A DNA stretch of 64,000 nt from contig NZ_CP050954.1 in assembly GCF_012273015.1 (NCBI RefSeq), positions 4,008,001 through 4,072,000 on the forward strand, given 5' to 3'. Under the pieces are notes generated by a model, which saw only the letters and a list, made by a program, of their open reading frames with translations, ran no database searches and had not been told where the DNA came from. A program made the translations under genes and the position numbers. Source of the DNA: Hymenobacter sp. BT18 (GTDB lineage Bacteria; Bacteroidota; Bacteroidia; Cytophagales; Hymenobacteraceae). Below are positions 52,342 to 61,546 of this stretch, piece after piece (positions within the stretch are counted from its first letter, which is position 1; each line of letters opens with the position of its first letter).

Positions 52342-52625
52342 CAAAATTCTCCACGCCTATATTCAGCACGGGTTGGGTAAAATGGCGCTGACGCTCCGGT
52401 AAAAGCATTTTATAGGATTTAACACCACTTTAGTTATCCTCATGAGCTCAGCAATAGAAGTATTTCTTTTGATATTTCTTGACAATTGCTTGAATCGTGC
52501 TTATTCTTACGCTGCCTTAGCCCAGTAGCCCAACCTGGATCCTGCACGTCCTGGGTCAGAAATCCGGCTTTCATCCTGTTTTTCGTCCTTTTTCTTCAGT
52601 CTCACCGCAGCGTAGATCCTTCTTT

Positions 52626-52637
52626 GCAAACGTTTGC
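52626..52637. promoter_or_regulatory. LacI-type operator, susC distal site
   Basis: Perfect palindrome GCAAACGTTTGC, 67 bases before the susC start and 27 bases (centre to centre) from the next site. Confidence 0.85.
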
Positions 52638-52651
52638 CTTGGCAACACTAG

Positions 52652-52665
52652 TGCAAACGTTTGCA
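52652..52665. promoter_or_regulatory. LacI-type operator, susC proximal site
   Basis: Perfect palindrome TGCAAACGTTTGCA, 39 bases before the susC ATG. Two sites in tandem suggest tighter control of susC than of the other units. Confidence 0.85.
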
Positions 52666-52703
52666 ATACTTCCTCCCCTTACCAATCCCACAAATTCTTT
52701 CCT

Positions 52704-55700
52704 ATGAACAAATCTTACCTTAGGCTGGGGCGGCAAGCAGCACCGGCTTTCCTGTGCCTGTTGCCCCTGGCAACGGTGGCCCCGGTAGGGGCGCAAGCAG
52801 CCATACCCACGGCGGCCGTGAACCTGAGGAAGGTGCCCGCGCAGCCAGTGTCCGGTACTGTACTGGACGAAAAAGGACAGGCCATGCCCGGCGTAACGGT
52901 GCTGGAAAAAGGCACCAGCAACGGTGTAACTACGGACAGCAACGGCCGCTACACGCTTTCCGTGGGCGACAACGCCACCCTGATTTTTTCCTTTGTAGGC
53001 TACACCACCCAGGAGGTGGCGGTGAATGGCCGCAGCGACGTGTCCATCACGCTTGGCCAGGATACCAAACTGCTCAATGACGTAGTTGTGGTGGGCTACC
53101 TACGCCTGCCCACCGAGCAGGTTACGGGCTCCGTTACGAAGGTAGACCAGGAACAAATCCGGCGGGCACCAGTGGCTTCTGTTACGGAGGCCCTGCAGGG
53201 CCGTGCGGCTGGGGTGCAGGTCGTTAACTCCGGGGCGCCCGGCCAAGACCCCATCGTGAATATCCGCGGGATAGGCAGCATTCAAGCGGGCAGTTCCCCA
53301 CTTTACATCATCGATGGCGTGTGGACCCGCGAAATCCGCGATATCAACCCCAGTGACGTGGAGTCGTCCACAATTCTGAAAGATGCGGCTTCGCTGGCGC
53401 CGTACGGCTCGCGCGGGGCCAACGGGGTGATTATCATCACCACCCGTCGTGGTAAGCAAGGCAAGCCCGCCGTCAACTTCAACAGCTACGCCGGGGTACA
53501 GAACATTACGCGTACCTACGACCTGGCCGGCACCGAGCAGTGGGCCGATATCACCCGGCAGATGTACATTAACGCGGGCAAGGAAGGGGAGATATACAGT
53601 GGTGCCGCCAACCCGCCCGCCATCAATACCGACTGGCAGAAGGCCCTGATTCAGCGGGGAGGGGTGCAGAGCCACAACGTGGGCCTGAGCGGGGCCAGCG
53701 AGTCGGCTAACTACAATGTGTCGCTTGGCTATTTCAACCAGAAGGGCACCATCATCGGACCCAAGTTTGACCGCTACAGCGTGCGGGTGAACACCGGTGC
53801 CAACCGGGGCCGCTTCCGCATCGAGCAGTCGGCCCAGCTTTCCCGGGCCATGACCACCCGTGTGAACGGCATTCCGTTCATCGACGTGCTGCGCATGCTG
53901 CCCATTATTCCGGTAAAGGACCCCACAACAGTAAGCGGCTACGGCATCGGCAACACCAATCAGGTGACCTTCGGCACCAACCCCGTGGGCCTGCAGGATG
54001 TGTACCACAACACCAACCTGGAAAACCGCCTTATTGGCTCCCTTGCCCCGGAAATTAAGCTGTTTGACTTCCTGAGCTACCGCCTGAACCTGGGCATGGA
54101 GTACGTGGGCTTCGTGGACCGTACCGAGAGCAAGTACGGCCAAGCTGCGGGCCTACGCATGAACGAGCCGATTCGGCCTTCGCAGCTTTTCGAAAACCGG
54201 GGCGAGCGGGTGTTCTTGCTGGCTGAAAACACCCTGAACTTCCAGCGCAGCTTCGGCAAGCACAACGTGAACGCCGTGGTGGGGTACACCGAGCAAAAAA
54301 ATACGTTCCGCAATACCATTGCCGATGCCCAGGGCTTCGGCACGGGCCCCACGTACTACTGGGCGTTTCCGGGGGCTACGGGTGCGGCCAGCGTGGGCGG
54401 CGAAACCCGCCGCTGGACGAAACGGTCCTACCTGAGCCAGCTGGCATACGACTTCGACGACAGGTACCTGCTCACGGCCGCCGTGCGCCGCGACGGAACT
54501 TCGCTGGTTGACCCCGTCAACAAATGGGGAACCTTCTCAGCCTTCTCTTTAGGCTGGCGCATCAGCAAGGAAGCTTTCTTTGAAAATGTACCACTGGTCA
54601 GCGACCTGAAGTTGCGCGCCAGCTACGGTCAGCTCGGCAACGACAACCTCCTGGAATACCTGTACCAAGGCGTACTAAATACCAACGTAAACTACCCACT
54701 TGGCGGGGGCGGTTCGCAGCCAGTGCAAAATGGCTCTATTCAGGCACAGCTGGCCAGCAAAAACCTGAGCTGGGAAGAGCGCCGCACGACCAACGTAGGC
54801 TTTGATGCAGGTTTCCTGGATAACCGCCTCACGTTGGGAGCCGACTACTACATTGCCCGTACAACGGGGGCCCTCGTGAACCCAACTATTCCGCTCTACC
54901 TGGGTAACCAGGGGGGAAATCCTTTCACCAACCTGGGCGAGTTGGAAAACCGCGGCTTTGAGTTTCAGGCCGGCTTCCAGAACACCACTGGCGACTTCCG
55001 CTACGGGGTGAATGCCAACCTGACGACGCTGCGCAACAAGGTAACCCGCCTCGCTTTTGAAGGCCAGAACTATTCCGGTGGCCCGAGCGGGGTAGCCCGT
55101 ACCGAAGTAGGCCACAACATAGGGGCGTTCTACCTGCGGCACATGGTCGGCATCTTCCAGAGCGAGGAAGAAATTCAGAACTACAAAAGCGCTGATGGCA
55201 AAGTCATTCAGCCCGGCGCCAAGCCCGGCGACGTGAAGTATGAAGACATCAACAACGACGGGACTATTTCCGACCTCGACCGGCGCTTTATCGACACGGT
55301 GTTCCCCAAGCTGCAGTATGGCTTCAACCTGAACCTGGGCTACAAAGGCTTCGACCTCTCGGCCCTCTTCCAGGGGGTGTCGGGCAACGAAATCTTCAAC
55401 GTAACCCGTTACTGGACCGACCGCATGGATGACAACGGGAACTTCCGCGCCGACATCCGGCCCTGGACGCCCACCAATCCATCTACCACCACGCCCCGAC
55501 CCCTACTGGGAGGCGGCGAAAACGCGCTGCAGACCTCGGACCGCTGGCTGGAGAACGGGGCTTACCTGCGCCTGAAGAACCTGCAAGTAAGCTACTCTCT
55601 GCCCAAGCCCATGACGGAGAAGCTGGCTGGCATCGGCAGCGTGCGGTTTACCATCACGGCTGCTAACCTGTTCACCATCACCGACTACACCGGCTACGAC

Positions 55701-55799
55701 CCGGAAATTGTGGGGGCTGGCCCGTTGGCCCGCGGCGTCGACGACGGCAACTACCCCAACGTGCGCACCATCACGGGCGGCCTGCAGGTAGGCTTCTAA
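52704..55799 (+). CDS. SusC/RagA-family TonB-linked outer membrane transporter
   Basis: A 1031-residue outer-membrane porin that imports oligosaccharides together with SusD. Seen: signal peptide (residues 1-31), carboxypeptidase-regulatory-like domain (VSGTVLDEKGQAMPGVTVLE, then SFVGYTTQEVAVNGRSDV), TonB-box region LNDVVVVGYLRLP, and a plug with LQGRAAGVQVVNSGAPGQD and NIRGIGSIQAGSSPLYIIDG. A long beta-barrel ends NVRTITGGLQVGF (C-terminal Phe). The usual VVVGYG is VVVGYL here. It is the first gene of the plus-strand PUL operon, with SusD 30 nt downstream and two operators immediately upstream. Its ligand is probably an arabinose/galactose-rich oligosaccharide; this rests on the neighbouring genes. 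Confidence 0.96.
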   Translation: MNKSYLRLGRQAAPAFLCLLPLATVAPVGAQAAIPTAAVNLRKVPAQPVSGTVLDEKGQAMPGVTVLEKGTSNGVTTDSNGRYTLSVGDNATLIFSFVGYTTQEVAVNGRSDVSITLGQDTKLLNDVVVVGYLRLPTEQVTGSVTKVDQEQIRRAPVASVTEALQGRAAGVQVVNSGAPGQDPIVNIRGIGSIQAGSSPLYIIDGVWTREIRDINPSDVESSTILKDAASLAPYGSRGANGVIIITTRRGKQGKPAVNFNSYAGVQNITRTYDLAGTEQWADITRQMYINAGKEGEIYSGAANPPAINTDWQKALIQRGGVQSHNVGLSGASESANYNVSLGYFNQKGTIIGPKFDRYSVRVNTGANRGRFRIEQSAQLSRAMTTRVNGIPFIDVLRMLPIIPVKDPTTVSGYGIGNTNQVTFGTNPVGLQDVYHNTNLENRLIGSLAPEIKLFDFLSYRLNLGMEYVGFVDRTESKYGQAAGLRMNEPIRPSQLFENRGERVFLLAENTLNFQRSFGKHNVNAVVGYTEQKNTFRNTIADAQGFGTGPTYYWAFPGATGAASVGGETRRWTKRSYLSQLAYDFDDRYLLTAAVRRDGTSLVDPVNKWGTFSAFSLGWRISKEAFFENVPLVSDLKLRASYGQLGNDNLLEYLYQGVLNTNVNYPLGGGGSQPVQNGSIQAQLASKNLSWEERRTTNVGFDAGFLDNRLTLGADYYIARTTGALVNPTIPLYLGNQGGNPFTNLGELENRGFEFQAGFQNTTGDFRYGVNANLTTLRNKVTRLAFEGQNYSGGPSGVARTEVGHNIGAFYLRHMVGIFQSEEEIQNYKSADGKVIQPGAKPGDVKYEDINNDGTISDLDRRFIDTVFPKLQYGFNLNLGYKGFDLSALFQGVSGNEIFNVTRYWTDRMDDNGNFRADIRPWTPTNPSTTTPRPLLGGGENALQTSDRWLENGAYLRLKNLQVSYSLPKPMTEKLAGIGSVRFTITAANLFTITDYTGYDPEIVGAGPLARGVDDGNYPNVRTITGGLQVGF

Positions 55800-55829
55800 T
55801 CTCCCACCCACTTCTTGCTGATTTCACGC

Positions 55830-57395
55830 ATGACCTTCTATAAAAAACGGCTGCTGGCCCTGCTAGCCGGCACCTTGCTGCTTTCCACGAGCTGCGAGAA
55901 AGACCTTCTTGACCAGCCCAACCCCAACCTGCCCACCGCCGAAACCTTCTGGCAGAACAGCCAGGACGCTAACAAAGGCGTGCTGGCCGCCTACAGCGGC
56001 TTGCAGCAGCTGGGGAACTACCGCCGCTGGATTTACTTTGCCTACGACCTGCGCTCCGACGAAGGCTTCTCCAGCAGCCCCTGGCCCGAACTGCAGAACT
56101 TCACTAAGTTTATCCTGGCCGACTACAACTTCGTCGTAAACACCGACGTCTGGGGGCACCACTACGTGGGCATCAACCGGTGCAACCAGGTCCTGGCCTA
56201 CGTGCCGGCCATCGAGATGGACGCTACGCTGAAGGCACAGCTGCTGGGCGAAGCCCGCTTTATCCGGGCCCTGCACTACTTCAACCTCGTGTCGCTGTAC
56301 GGGCGCCCCGTAATGGCTACCGAGCCCGCTACGGCGGATTACCGTCCCGCGCAGGCGGCCTCGGAGCAGGAAGTCTGGGACTTCATTGTGCAGGACTTGG
56401 AAGCGGCAAAAGCCGGACTGCCCGTATCCTATTCCGGCAACGACATTGGGCGCGCTACCAAGGGTGCGGCCACCGCGCTGCTGGGCAAGGCCTACATGCA
56501 GCAGCGTAAGTGGGCCGAGGCCAGCGCGCAACTGGCCGAGGTCATCGGCTCGGGCCGGTACTCCCTGACGCCCGACTACCGCGACAACTTCCGCCACGAC
56601 CGGGAAAACAACTCGGAGTCGGTGTTTGAGGTGCAGTTTACGGCTGAGTACAGCGCCGACCGCGACGACGACTACGCCGGGGCCTCCGAGGCCAGCCAGC
56701 GCGCTCAGTTCTTCGGACTGCCCGGCAAAGGCTGGACCGACGGCGAAGCCCGCGCTTGGCTGATTGATGAGTTCCTGAAAGAGAAGACGGCTACCGGTAA
56801 AAAGGACCCCCGCCTGGCGGCCACGCTCTTCTTCAGCCGCAACCGGTCCGGTTACCCCAACGACCCCACCGACCCCGTGGACCAGGACGACAAGGCCTAC
56901 GATAACCTGACCCTGGACCAGCGCTTCGCCACGGAAGCCTACAACCGGGGCCGCGTATACTGGCGCAAGTACGAAAACGACTACTGGAAAAATGCGGAAG
57001 GCTACTATTCGCCCATCAACCACCGCGTACTGCGCTACGCCGATGTACTGCTTTCCCAGGCCGAGTGCCTGAACGAGGAGGGCAAAACCGGCGAAGCGCT
57101 GCCGCTCGTGAACCAGGTTCGGGCCCGCGTGGGCCTGGCCCCGCTCGGCAGCCTGGGGCAGGAGGCCCTGCGTGCCCAGCTCATGCACGAGCGGGTAACG
57201 GAACTGGCCGGGGAAAGCTGGCGCTGGCACGACCTACGCCGCTGGGGCCTGCTCGACAGCCAGGCCGGCGTGGACGAGCTGAAAGCCCGCGACCCCGACT
57301 TCAACAACTTTGAAGTAGGGAAATCGGCCCTGCTGCCCATTCCGCGCACCGACGTGGACATTGCCAACCTGACCCAAAACCCGGGCTGGAAATAA
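55830..57395 (+). CDS. SusD/RagB-family nutrient-binding lipoprotein
   Basis: A 521-residue surface lipoprotein that caps the SusC barrel and binds glycan. Seen: lipobox signal (LLAGTLLLSTSCEKDLLDQP, lipidated Cys at about 22), TETRATRICOPEPTIDE-like helices typical of SusD (LKAQLLGEARFIRALHYFNL), ATALLGKAYMQQRKWAEASA, and the C-terminal RYADVLLSQAECLNEEG and HERVTELAGESWRWHDLRRW motifs, ending NPGWK. The ATG at 55830-55832 is chosen because the lipoprotein signal starts there. Two overlapping hairpins follow directly after the stop codon and may attenuate the downstream hydrolase genes. Confidence 0.96.
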   Translation: MTFYKKRLLALLAGTLLLSTSCEKDLLDQPNPNLPTAETFWQNSQDANKGVLAAYSGLQQLGNYRRWIYFAYDLRSDEGFSSSPWPELQNFTKFILADYNFVVNTDVWGHHYVGINRCNQVLAYVPAIEMDATLKAQLLGEARFIRALHYFNLVSLYGRPVMATEPATADYRPAQAASEQEVWDFIVQDLEAAKAGLPVSYSGNDIGRATKGAATALLGKAYMQQRKWAEASAQLAEVIGSGRYSLTPDYRDNFRHDRENNSESVFEVQFTAEYSADRDDDYAGASEASQRAQFFGLPGKGWTDGEARAWLIDEFLKEKTATGKKDPRLAATLFFSRNRSGYPNDPTDPVDQDDKAYDNLTLDQRFATEAYNRGRVYWRKYENDYWKNAEGYYSPINHRVLRYADVLLSQAECLNEEGKTGEALPLVNQVRARVGLAPLGSLGQEALRAQLMHERVTELAGESWRWHDLRRWGLLDSQAGVDELKARDPDFNNFEVGKSALLPIPRTDVDIANLTQNPGWK

Positions 57396-57449
57396 GCTCC
57401 GCCGCACGCCCGGAGCATTGGCGGAGCCCTTGCGTCGGGCGTGTTTTCT
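57396..57449 (+). terminator. Overlapping hairpins after susD, possible attenuator
   Basis: Four segments in order: A GCTCCGCC (57396-57403), B CACGCCCG (57405-57412), A' GGCGGAGC (57420-57427), B' CGGGCGTG (57436-57443), then TTTTCTT. A pairs with A' and B with B', but the two stems interlock, so they are alternative folds or a pseudoknot. B-B' with the T-rich tail looks like a terminator; A-A' would oppose it. Confidence 0.55.
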
Positions 57450-57475
57450 TATCTGCCGCTACTTTTCCCTTGCTT

Positions 57476-58537
57476 ATGTTTTCCCCTCTATACCGGGCGG
57501 CCAGCGTCCTGCTTCTTTCCTCACTAACGCTGCTGGGCTGCAAGAAAGACAAGCCGGCCCCCTACGTACCCAACGCGCCCACCACTAGCACCACTTTTAA
57601 GAACCCGCTCCTGCCCGCCGGCCCCGACCCCTGGGTGTACCGGAAGGATAACACCTACTACTACATGAGCACCACGGGCGGCAACATCACCATCCGCAAA
57701 ACGGAAAAGATGTCGGAGCTGGGTTCGGGAGTGAGCACCGTAGTCTGGTCGCCCCAGCAGGGTGGCGTAAACCAGCGCGACCTGTGGGCCCCCGAGCTGT
57801 ATTTCTTTGATGGGAAGTGGTACATCTACTACTCCGCCGACCCATTTTGCTGCGCCGGGCACCGCGTGCACGTGCTGGAGAATGCCTCCGCTGATCCTAC
57901 CACCGGTACCTGGGTGTACAAGGGCCGCATTGCCAGCCCCAACCAGGACCTGTGGGCCATCGACGGCACTGTGCTGGAGCAGAATGGCAAGCGCTACCTG
58001 ATCTGGTCGGGCCACGAAATTGAGGCGACCGGGGAGCAGCGCCTCTACATTTCGGAGATGAGCAACCCCTGGACGCTGGTGGGGCCCCGGGTGCAGCTAT
58101 CCAAACCCGACTACAGCTGGGAAACCGTTGGCGACCCGGACGTAAACGAAGGGCCCGAAATCCTGAAGCACGGCGACAAAACCTTCCTGGTGTACTCGGC
58201 CAGCCACTGCAGCACCGACGACTATGCCTTGGGCATGCTCACCGCTTCAGCCACTGCCGACCCCATGCTGCCCGCCTCTTGGACGAAGTCGGCCACGCCG
58301 GTGTTCACCAAGAACCCGGCTGGCCAAGCATATGGCCCGGGCCACAACGGGTTCTTCCAGTCGAAAGACGGCACCGAGGACTGGATTATCTACCACGCCA
58401 ATCCCCAGGCCGGCCAGGGCTGCGGCGACCAGCGCAGCCCGCGCATTCAGAAGTTCACGTGGAATGCCGATGGCACGCCCAACTTTGGTACGCCGGTAGC
58501 CCTGGGCACTGCGTTGCCCAAGCCGTCGGGCGAGTAA
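57476..58537 (+). CDS. GH43-family arabinosidase-like lipoprotein, copy 2
   Basis: A 353-residue enzyme with a lipobox (LLSSLTLLGCKKDKP, Cys at about 22). GH43 catalytic residues: Asp in LLPAGPDPWVYRKD, Asp in QDLWAIDGTVLEQ, Glu in PDVNEGPEILKHG. It is paralogous to the gene at 48787 and has a Cys pair (FCCAGH) that copy 1 lacks. The ATG at 57476 is preferred over a TTG six bases upstream. Likely cell-surface or periplasmic arabinofuranosidase acting on glycan handled by the SusC/SusD pair 80 nt upstream. It is separated from susD by the hairpins at 57396-57449. Confidence 0.9.
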   Translation: MFSPLYRAASVLLLSSLTLLGCKKDKPAPYVPNAPTTSTTFKNPLLPAGPDPWVYRKDNTYYYMSTTGGNITIRKTEKMSELGSGVSTVVWSPQQGGVNQRDLWAPELYFFDGKWYIYYSADPFCCAGHRVHVLENASADPTTGTWVYKGRIASPNQDLWAIDGTVLEQNGKRYLIWSGHEIEATGEQRLYISEMSNPWTLVGPRVQLSKPDYSWETVGDPDVNEGPEILKHGDKTFLVYSASHCSTDDYALGMLTASATADPMLPASWTKSATPVFTKNPAGQAYGPGHNGFFQSKDGTEDWIIYHANPQAGQGCGDQRSPRIQKFTWNADGTPNFGTPVALGTALPKPSGE

Positions 58538-58580
58538 GCAGGCCAGGCCCGATTCCTTTTCGTTTTTAAACGCTGAGACC

Positions 58581-60197
58581 TTGCCACAACCCGTTTTAAG
58601 TACAACTATTCATCGTTTCGGGGGCTCATGGGCCTTGGGGTTGGCCTTGCTGGCGGCCTGCCAGCAGCCGGCCACCACCAGCCGCCCTCCCGAAACCAGC
58701 CGGCCGCAGTCCACGGCCACCGCGGCGGCTATTCCCAACCCCGTGCTGCCCGGCGACTTTCCCGACCCATCCGTAGTGAAGGTGGGCAATACGTATTGGG
58801 CTACGGCTACGTCCTCTAACTGGGGCCCCACGTTTCCGCTGCTGAAATCTACCAACCTCACGAGCTGGGAACTAGTAGGCCACGTGTTTCCGGGCGAGCG
58901 GCCGGCCTGGGCCGATTATTATTTCTGGGCCCCGGAAATCAGCCAGGAAGGTGCCAAAACCTACGTGTTTTACACCGCCCACAAGCGGGGCGGTAACCTG
59001 GCCGTAGGCGTAGCCAGTGCCGACAATCCGGCCGGCCCTTACACCGACCACGGCCCCCTAGTTGGGCAGCCCGACGGCTCCATTGACGGTTTCCCGATGC
59101 GGGACGAGAAAGGGCAGCTTTACCTGATCTGGAAAGAGGACGGCAACAGTGTGCAGCAGCCCACGCCCATCTGGGCGCAACGACTGAACGATACGCGCAC
59201 GGCCCTGGTAGGGGAGAAGCAGGAGCTGTTTCGAAACGACCCCAGCACCTGGGAAGGCAACCTGGTGGAAGGGGTATCCATTGTGCAGCACCAGGGGTAC
59301 TTCTATGCCTTTTATGCCGGCAACGGTTGCTGCGGCCGCGGCTGTACCTATGCTACGGGCGTGGCGCGGGCCAAAAACCTGCTCGGCCCCTGGGAGAAAT
59401 ACGCCCGCAACCCCATTCTTATCAACAACGACACCTGGAAGTGCCCCGGCCATGGCACGGCCGTAGAGCACCAGGGCCGCTGGTATATGCTTCATCATGC
59501 TTACCATACAGGCAGCCAGGAGTTCGTGGGCCGCCAGGGTGTGCTAAGTGAGTTTACCTGGGCGGCCTCCGGCTGGCCTGAATTTAAGGGCGGCAGCACA
59601 CCAGCGGCTCCAGCGGCGCCCACGCCGGTGGCTTTCACCGATGAGTTTACGGGTAAGGCCCTGCAGCCTTCCTGGCAGTGGCCGGTAGAGCAGCGCCCTG
59701 CCTTCGCTCTGCGGGGCGGGCAGCTGCAGCTCACCGCCCGCCCCGACCATGCTGGGGCGGCCCTGGGTCAGTCGACTACCACGCCGGGCTACACCGCTAC
59801 TACCACGCTGCTTAACCCAGCTAGCCTGCCCGCGGGCAGCCAGGCCGGCCTGGCCGCGCACGGCGACCCGGATAATCTGCTGTCGGTAGTAGCGGGTGGC
59901 GGCAAGGTGCAGCTGGTCCAAGTGGAAAAAGGCCAGTTCAAAACCCTGGCCGAGGCGGCACTCCCGGCTACCAAAGCCTTGCGCCTTCGTTTGCAGGCCC
60001 AGCAAGGGAGCCGGTTCAGCTTTGCCTGGAGTGCCGATGAAGGCAAAACCTGGCAGCCCCTACCCGCCGATGGAGCCGCCGTCAATGGGGCATACCTGCC
60101 CCCGTGGGACCGGGGCATCCGGGCCGGGGTGCTGGCCCACGGGCCGGCTACTACCGTGGCTTCCTTCGAGCAGTTTTCTCTCGTTCCCAACCCTTAA
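58581..60197 (+). CDS. GH43-family glycosidase with C-terminal beta-sandwich, probable lipoprotein
   Basis: A 538-residue enzyme. The start is taken at a TTG (58581) because no in-frame ATG precedes the lipobox signal (LGLALLAACQQPATT, Cys at about 27). The N-terminal 330 residues form a GH43 propeller: Asp in LPGDFPDPSVVKVG, Asp in DGSIDGFPMRDEKG, Glu in LVEGVSIVQHQGYF. Cys-rich GNGCCGRGCTY is unusual. Residues about 350-535 form a beta-xylosidase-C2/DUF1349-like beta-sandwich (FTGKALQPSWQWPVEQRPAF, then AGLAAHGDPDNLLSVV). This arrangement is found in exo-acting arabinofuranosidases and beta-xylosidases; which one cannot be said. The gene lies 43 nt after the previous GH43. Confidence 0.9.
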   Translation: MPQPVLSTTIHRFGGSWALGLALLAACQQPATTSRPPETSRPQSTATAAAIPNPVLPGDFPDPSVVKVGNTYWATATSSNWGPTFPLLKSTNLTSWELVGHVFPGERPAWADYYFWAPEISQEGAKTYVFYTAHKRGGNLAVGVASADNPAGPYTDHGPLVGQPDGSIDGFPMRDEKGQLYLIWKEDGNSVQQPTPIWAQRLNDTRTALVGEKQELFRNDPSTWEGNLVEGVSIVQHQGYFYAFYAGNGCCGRGCTYATGVARAKNLLGPWEKYARNPILINNDTWKCPGHGTAVEHQGRWYMLHHAYHTGSQEFVGRQGVLSEFTWAASGWPEFKGGSTPAAPAAPTPVAFTDEFTGKALQPSWQWPVEQRPAFALRGGQLQLTARPDHAGAALGQSTTTPGYTATTTLLNPASLPAGSQAGLAAHGDPDNLLSVVAGGGKVQLVQVEKGQFKTLAEAALPATKALRLRLQAQQGSRFSFAWSADEGKTWQPLPADGAAVNGAYLPPWDRGIRAGVLAHGPATTVASFEQFSLVPNP

Positions 60198-60275
60198 AGA
60201 ACGGGTGCTCCGACGTAAGGCTTTTTTGGAAAACCTCCTCGTCGGCGCCCCTGCTCTCTTCTTTCTTTCCTGTCT

Positions 60276-61499
60276 ATGACTTCTTTTTCCCGCACCGGGG
60301 TAGTGACAACCGGCCTGGCCAGCTTGCTGCTGACGGCCGCCTGCCAGCAGTCAGATACCACCACCGGTACATCGACTGATGCTGCCTCCGCTGCCGCTGC
60401 CGCTACTACTCAGTCAGCCTCCCGTACCATGCCCACTTCCAGCGTCTTCGGCCAAATGGCAGACGGCACCCAGGTGCAGCTCTACACCCTTACCAATGCC
60501 CACGGCCTGAAGGCCACCATTACCAACTACGGTGGCACGCTCACCAGCCTGCTGGTGCCCGACAAAAACGGTAAGCTCGGCGACGTAGTCTTAGGCTTCG
60601 ACAGTTTGGAAGGGTACCTGGCACCCGTTTACAAGCAGGAGGGGCCTTACTTCGGGGCGTTAATTGGGCGCTACGGCAACCGCATTGCTAAGGGCAAGTT
60701 CACCCTGGAAGGCAAGCAGTACACCATTGCCACCAACAACGCGCCCAACACCCTGCACGGTGGCAAAGAAGGGTTCGACAAAAAGCTGTGGCAGGCTACC
60801 CCGGGCACCTCGGCTGATGGGCAGACGCTGACGCTGACATACCAAAGCAAGGATGGGGAGGAAGGCTACCCCGGCACGCTCAACGTAAAGGTAGTGTACA
60901 CGCTTACGGAAGATGATGGTCTGCGCCTGGACTACACCGCTACCACCGATAAGCCGACGGTGCTTAACCTCACCAACCACAGCTACTTCAACCTCAACCT
61001 GGCTTCCAAGCAGGGAATCCTGGACCATGAGCTGACGCTGAACGCCGACCGGTTTACCCCCGTCGACAACACCCTTATTCCAACCGGGGTACTGCAGCCG
61101 GTGCAGGGCACGCCCATGGATTTCCGCCAGCCCCACCGCATAGGGGAAAGAATCAAGCAGGTGCCCGGCGCAGCCCCCGGGGGCTACGACCACAACTGGG
61201 TACTGGCCGACGCCCAGCGCAGCAGCATTGCACAGGCGGCCACGGTGTATGAGCCCACCACGGGCCGCACCATGCAGGTGTTCACCGACCAGCCGGGCGT
61301 GCAGTTCTACTCCTCCAACTTCCTGAAGGGCAACCTCAAAGGCAAGGAGGGCATGACCTACAACCAGTACGCCGGCCTCTGCCTGGAAACCCAGCACTTC
61401 CCCGATTCGCCCAACCGCCCCAATTTCCCCAGCACGGAGCTCAAGCCCGGCGAGACGTTCCGCTCCACCACCGAATACCGGTTTAGCGTGCGCAAGTAG
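60276..61499 (+). CDS. galM: Aldose 1-epimerase (galactose mutarotase), exported
   Basis: A 407-residue mutarotase that interconverts alpha- and beta-anomers of galactose or other aldoses. It carries a lipoprotein-type signal (TTGLASLLLTAACQQSD, Cys at about 24) and a low-complexity Thr/Ala linker before the GalM domain. The active site is intact: substrate-binding His in LNLTNHSYFNLNLASKQG, the Asn/Arg region FGALIGRYGNRIAKG, NAPNTLHGGKEGFDKKLW, and the catalytic Glu in LCLETQHFPDSPNR. An exported GalM in a sugar-uptake locus would supply the anomer preferred by the symporter or galactokinase. It lies between the GH43 gene (78 nt) and the symporter (47 nt). Confidence 0.93.
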   Translation: MTSFSRTGVVTTGLASLLLTAACQQSDTTTGTSTDAASAAAAATTQSASRTMPTSSVFGQMADGTQVQLYTLTNAHGLKATITNYGGTLTSLLVPDKNGKLGDVVLGFDSLEGYLAPVYKQEGPYFGALIGRYGNRIAKGKFTLEGKQYTIATNNAPNTLHGGKEGFDKKLWQATPGTSADGQTLTLTYQSKDGEEGYPGTLNVKVVYTLTEDDGLRLDYTATTDKPTVLNLTNHSYFNLNLASKQGILDHELTLNADRFTPVDNTLIPTGVLQPVQGTPMDFRQPHRIGERIKQVPGAAPGGYDHNWVLADAQRSSIAQAATVYEPTTGRTMQVFTDQPGVQFYSSNFLKGNLKGKEGMTYNQYAGLCLETQHFPDSPNRPNFPSTELKPGETFRSTTEYRFSVRK

Positions 61500-61546
61500 C
61501 CCGCCGCTTTTCTCTTCTCCTTACGACGCCTGCCTTCTTTGTACTA

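Larger units (their letters stand above)
52249..52703. promoter_or_regulatory. Divergent galK/susC control region (455 bases)
   Basis: No gene. It holds three operator palindromes, listed separately. A TTGACA (52479-52484) with TATTCT 17 bases later (52502-52507) resembles an enterobacterial promoter, but Bacteroidota use a different consensus (about -33 TTG, -7 TAnnTTTG), so this is not called as a promoter. AT content is clearly higher than in flanking genes. Confidence 0.6.

Noticed and set aside
52479..52507. TTGACA-17-TATTCT promoter-like pair upstream of susC
   Set aside because: Bacteroidota primary sigma factors use another consensus; probably a chance match in an AT-rich region.
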